Of a stretch of DNA of 64,000 bases, positions 62,106-64,000 are shown piece after piece. Source of the stretch: Pseudomonas uvaldensis (lineage in GTDB: Bacteria > Pseudomonadota > Gammaproteobacteria > Pseudomonadales > Pseudomonadaceae); NCBI RefSeq assembly GCF_021271205.1, contig NZ_JAIWKS010000003.1:1-64000 (forward strand), given 5' to 3'. The position numbers were made by a program, and so were the translations under genes. The notes under the pieces are model-generated. The model was not told the origin of the DNA and made no database searches. It saw only the letters and a list, made by a program, of their open reading frames with translations. Numbering within the stretch: the stretch's first letter is position 1; every line of letters begins with the position of its first letter.

Positions 62106-64000
62106 GTGAACACGGAAAATCATTCCCAGACGGCCGCCTTCCTTTGGTCGATTGCCGACCTACTGCGTGGTGATTTCAAGCAGTCCCAGTACGGGCGCAT
62201 AATCCTGCCATTCACCCTACTGCGGCGGATGGAGTGTGTGCTGGCGCCGACCAAGGATGCCGTGATTCGCGAGTCCTACGCCCAGGAAGGCCGCCCGGAC
62301 ACCGTACGTGAAATGTACATGCTGCGCGCCGCTGGCCAGCAGTTCTTCAACTCTTCCTCGTTGACCCTCGGCACGCTGTCCGACACCCAGACCGCCGCCG
62401 ACCTGATGAGCTACGTACAGGCGTTCAGCAAGGATGCCCGCGAGATCTTCGAGCACTTCCACTTTGAAGACTTCGTTCAGCAACTGGAAACCGCCAACCT
62501 GCTTTATCAGGTTACGCAGCGCTTTGCCGCCACTGATCTGAGCCCCGAGTTCATCAGCAACTTCGGCATGGGCATCATTTTCGAAGAGCTGATCCGTAAG
62601 TTTGCCGAAAGCTCCAACGAAACCGCCGGGGAGCACTTCACCCCGCGCGATATCGTGCACCTCACCACCTCGCTGGTGATCACCAATCAGGACCACAAGC
62701 TCGCGCCCAATAGCATCGTCACCATCTACGACCCAACCGCCGGCACCGGTGGCTTTCTGTCTGAGGGGGATGAGTACATCCAGTCCATCAGCGAGAAGGT
62801 CAGCGTGTCGCTGCACGGCCAGGAGCTCAACCCCGAGTCCTACGCCATCTGCAAGGCGGATATGCTGATCAAGGGCCAGGACGTGGCCAGCATCAAGCTC
62901 GGCAACACCCTGTCCAACGACCAGTTGGCCGATAAGCGCTTTGACTTTATGCTCAGCAACCCGCCGTTCGGTGTGGAATGGAAGAAGGTGCAAAAGCAGA
63001 TCACCGACGAGCACAGCCACAAGGGATTCGACGGCCGCTTCGGCCCCGGCCTGCCGCGAGTGTCCGACGGTTCGCTGCTGTTCCTCCTGCACTTGGTCAG
63101 CAAGATGCGAGACCCGCGCGACGGTGGCTCGCGCATCGGCATCATCCTCAACGGCTCGCCGCTGTTTACCGGCGGCGCGGGCTCGGGTGAGTCGGAGATT
63201 CGCCGCTACCTGCTGCAGAACGATCTGATCGAAGCCATCGTCGCGTTGCCGACCGACATGTTCTACAACACCGGCATCGCCACCTATGTGTGGATTCTCT
63301 CCAACCACAAAGCCAGTGCGCGCCAGGGCAAGGTGCAGTTGATCGACGGCAGCCAGCACTTCGCCAAAATGCGCAAGTCGCTGGGTAGCAAGCGCCAGTA
63401 CATCACTGAAGATCAAATCAGCGAGCTGGTGCGCCTGTATGGCAGCTTCGAGCAAACCGCGCAGAGCAAAATCTTCCCCATCGACGCCTTCGGCTACCGC
63501 CGCATCACCGTCGAACGCCCGCTGCGCCTGAATTTCCAAACCAGCGCCGAGCGCATCGCCAAGGTGCTGGAAGAAAAAGCCCTGCAGAAGCTCGACAGCG
63601 CCGCTCAACATCAGCTACTGACCGCCCTGCAAGCGATGGACGCCAGCGTGTTGCACCGCAACCGCGAGCAGTTCAGCAAGCTGCTGAAAAAAGCCCTCAC
63701 CGCACACAGCGTCAGCCTGAGTGCGCCGGAACTCAAGGCCCTGATGGGCGCCCTAAGCGAGCGCGACCCCGAAGCAGATATCTGTATGACCAAAGGCCAG
63801 CCGGAAGCCGACGCCAGCCTGCGCGATAACGAGAATGTGCCGCTGGGCGAATCTGTGTACGACTACTTTCAGCGCGAAGTCATTCCCCATGTGCCGGATG
63901 CCTGGATCGACGAGAGCAAGACCGATGCGCAGGACGGCGAAGTCGGCACTGTCGGCTTCGAGATTCCCTTTAACCGCCACTTCTACGTGTTCCAGCCACC
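62106..64000 (+). CDS. hsdM: Type I restriction-modification methyltransferase subunit HsdM (5' part; runs off the window)
   Basis: N6-adenine methyltransferase subunit of a type I R-M system. 631 codons lie in the window with no stop. HsdM_N helical domain ([20 protein letters not shown] near residues 13-32, [13 protein letters not shown]), then the methylase domain: motif [11 protein letters not shown] near 212-221 and catalytic NPPFG near 285-289. The GTG start has AAGGAA seven bases upstream. hsdS and hsdR should follow outside the window. The downstream part (from about residue 480) is the longer C-terminal extension seen in some HsdM proteins. Confidence 0.93.
   Translation, partial: MNTENHSQTAAFLWSIADLLRGDFKQSQYGRIILPFTLLRRMECVLAPTKDAVIRESYAQEGRPDTVREMYMLRAAGQQFFNSSSLTLGTLSDTQTAADLMSYVQAFSKDAREIFEHFHFEDFVQQLETANLLYQVTQRFAATDLSPEFISNFGMGIIFEELIRKFAESSNETAGEHFTPRDIVHLTTSLVITNQDHKLAPNSIVTIYDPTAGTGGFLSEGDEYIQSISEKVSVSLHGQELNPESYAICKADMLIKGQDVASIKLGNTLSNDQLADKRFDFMLSNPPFGVEWKKVQKQITDEHSHKGFDGRFGPGLPRVSDGSLLFLLHLVSKMRDPRDGGSRIGIILNGSPLFTGGAGSGESEIRRYLLQNDLIEAIVALPTDMFYNTGIATYVWILSNHKASARQGKVQLIDGSQHFAKMRKSLGSKRQYITEDQISELVRLYGSFEQTAQSKIFPIDAFGYRRITVERPLRLNFQTSAERIAKVLEEKALQKLDSAAQHQLLTALQAMDASVLHRNREQFSKLLKKALTAHSVSLSAPELKALMGALSERDPEADICMTKGQPEADASLRDNENVPLGESVYDYFQREVIPHVPDAWIDESKTDAQDGEVGTVGFEIPFNRHFYVFQP

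Noticed and set aside
62217..63611. 464-codon minus-strand frame at the right end of the window
   Set aside because: It is the antisense of hsdM, whose sense translation has both methylase motifs [10 protein letters not shown] and NPPFG.

Overview
The window reads as the chromosome of a fluorescent-group Pseudomonas. The GC-rich genes, the recC-recB-recD order without ptrA between recC and recB, the yfiR-yfiN-yfiB cluster, the DUF6124-type small protein and the Pseudomonas-style REP palindromes all point that way. The genus rests on recognising these families by eye; no database search was run.

Layout. 1-9.4 kb: RecBCD helicase/nuclease operon, coupled by ATGA overlaps. 9.5-11.85 kb: YfiRNB cyclic-di-GMP signalling operon. 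11.85-17.1 kb: a LysR regulator divergent from mmsA-mmsB (valine / 3-hydroxyisobutyrate catabolism), an MFS transporter and a small cupin. 17.2-22.6 kb: two LysR regulators, a TauE/SafE permease, an antibiotic-biosynthesis-type monooxygenase, an MdaB-like quinone reductase and a SulP anion transporter. 22.9-26.65 kb: an operon of GntP-type permease, RpiR regulator and D-aminoacylase. 26.7-30.2 kb: a glyoxalase-fold protein, a FitAB toxin-antitoxin pair, a chemoreceptor and a 30-codon ORF with its own terminator.

30.3-41.1 kb is accessory: a two-partner secretion / contact-dependent inhibition locus (TpsB, a 2459-residue TpsA, an Imm8-like immunity protein). Its AT-rich tail has repeated palindromes flanking an orphan small gene and a lipoprotein gene. 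41.1-43.4 kb carries a DUF6124-type small protein behind a leader that can be drawn in two exclusive folds, then a leucine-rich-repeat protein. 43.6-47.7 kb is an iron-acquisition cell-surface-signalling set (TonB receptor with STN domain, FecR anti-sigma, FecI sigma) with a Fur-box-like site. 47.8-53.15 kb holds two SDR enzymes, an AraC and a LysR regulator, a quinone-oxidoreductase-like enzyme and a DoxX protein.

53.15-64 kb is a defence island. A gene-poor stretch of about 880 bases leads into a complete Zorya type I system (zorA-zorB-zorC-zorD, tightly coupled), followed by the 5' part of a type I restriction-modification hsdM that runs off the window. Together the accessory parts arm the cell against neighbouring bacteria (CDI) and phage (Zorya, type I R-M). 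RecBCD is the housekeeping nuclease at the other end of the window.

The observations I would follow first are the switch-like leader upstream of the DUF6124-type gene (41.29-41.50 kb), the repeat-flanked cassette arrangement behind the CDI immunity gene (39.85-40.61 kb) and the short terminator-bounded ORF at 30.12-30.22 kb.
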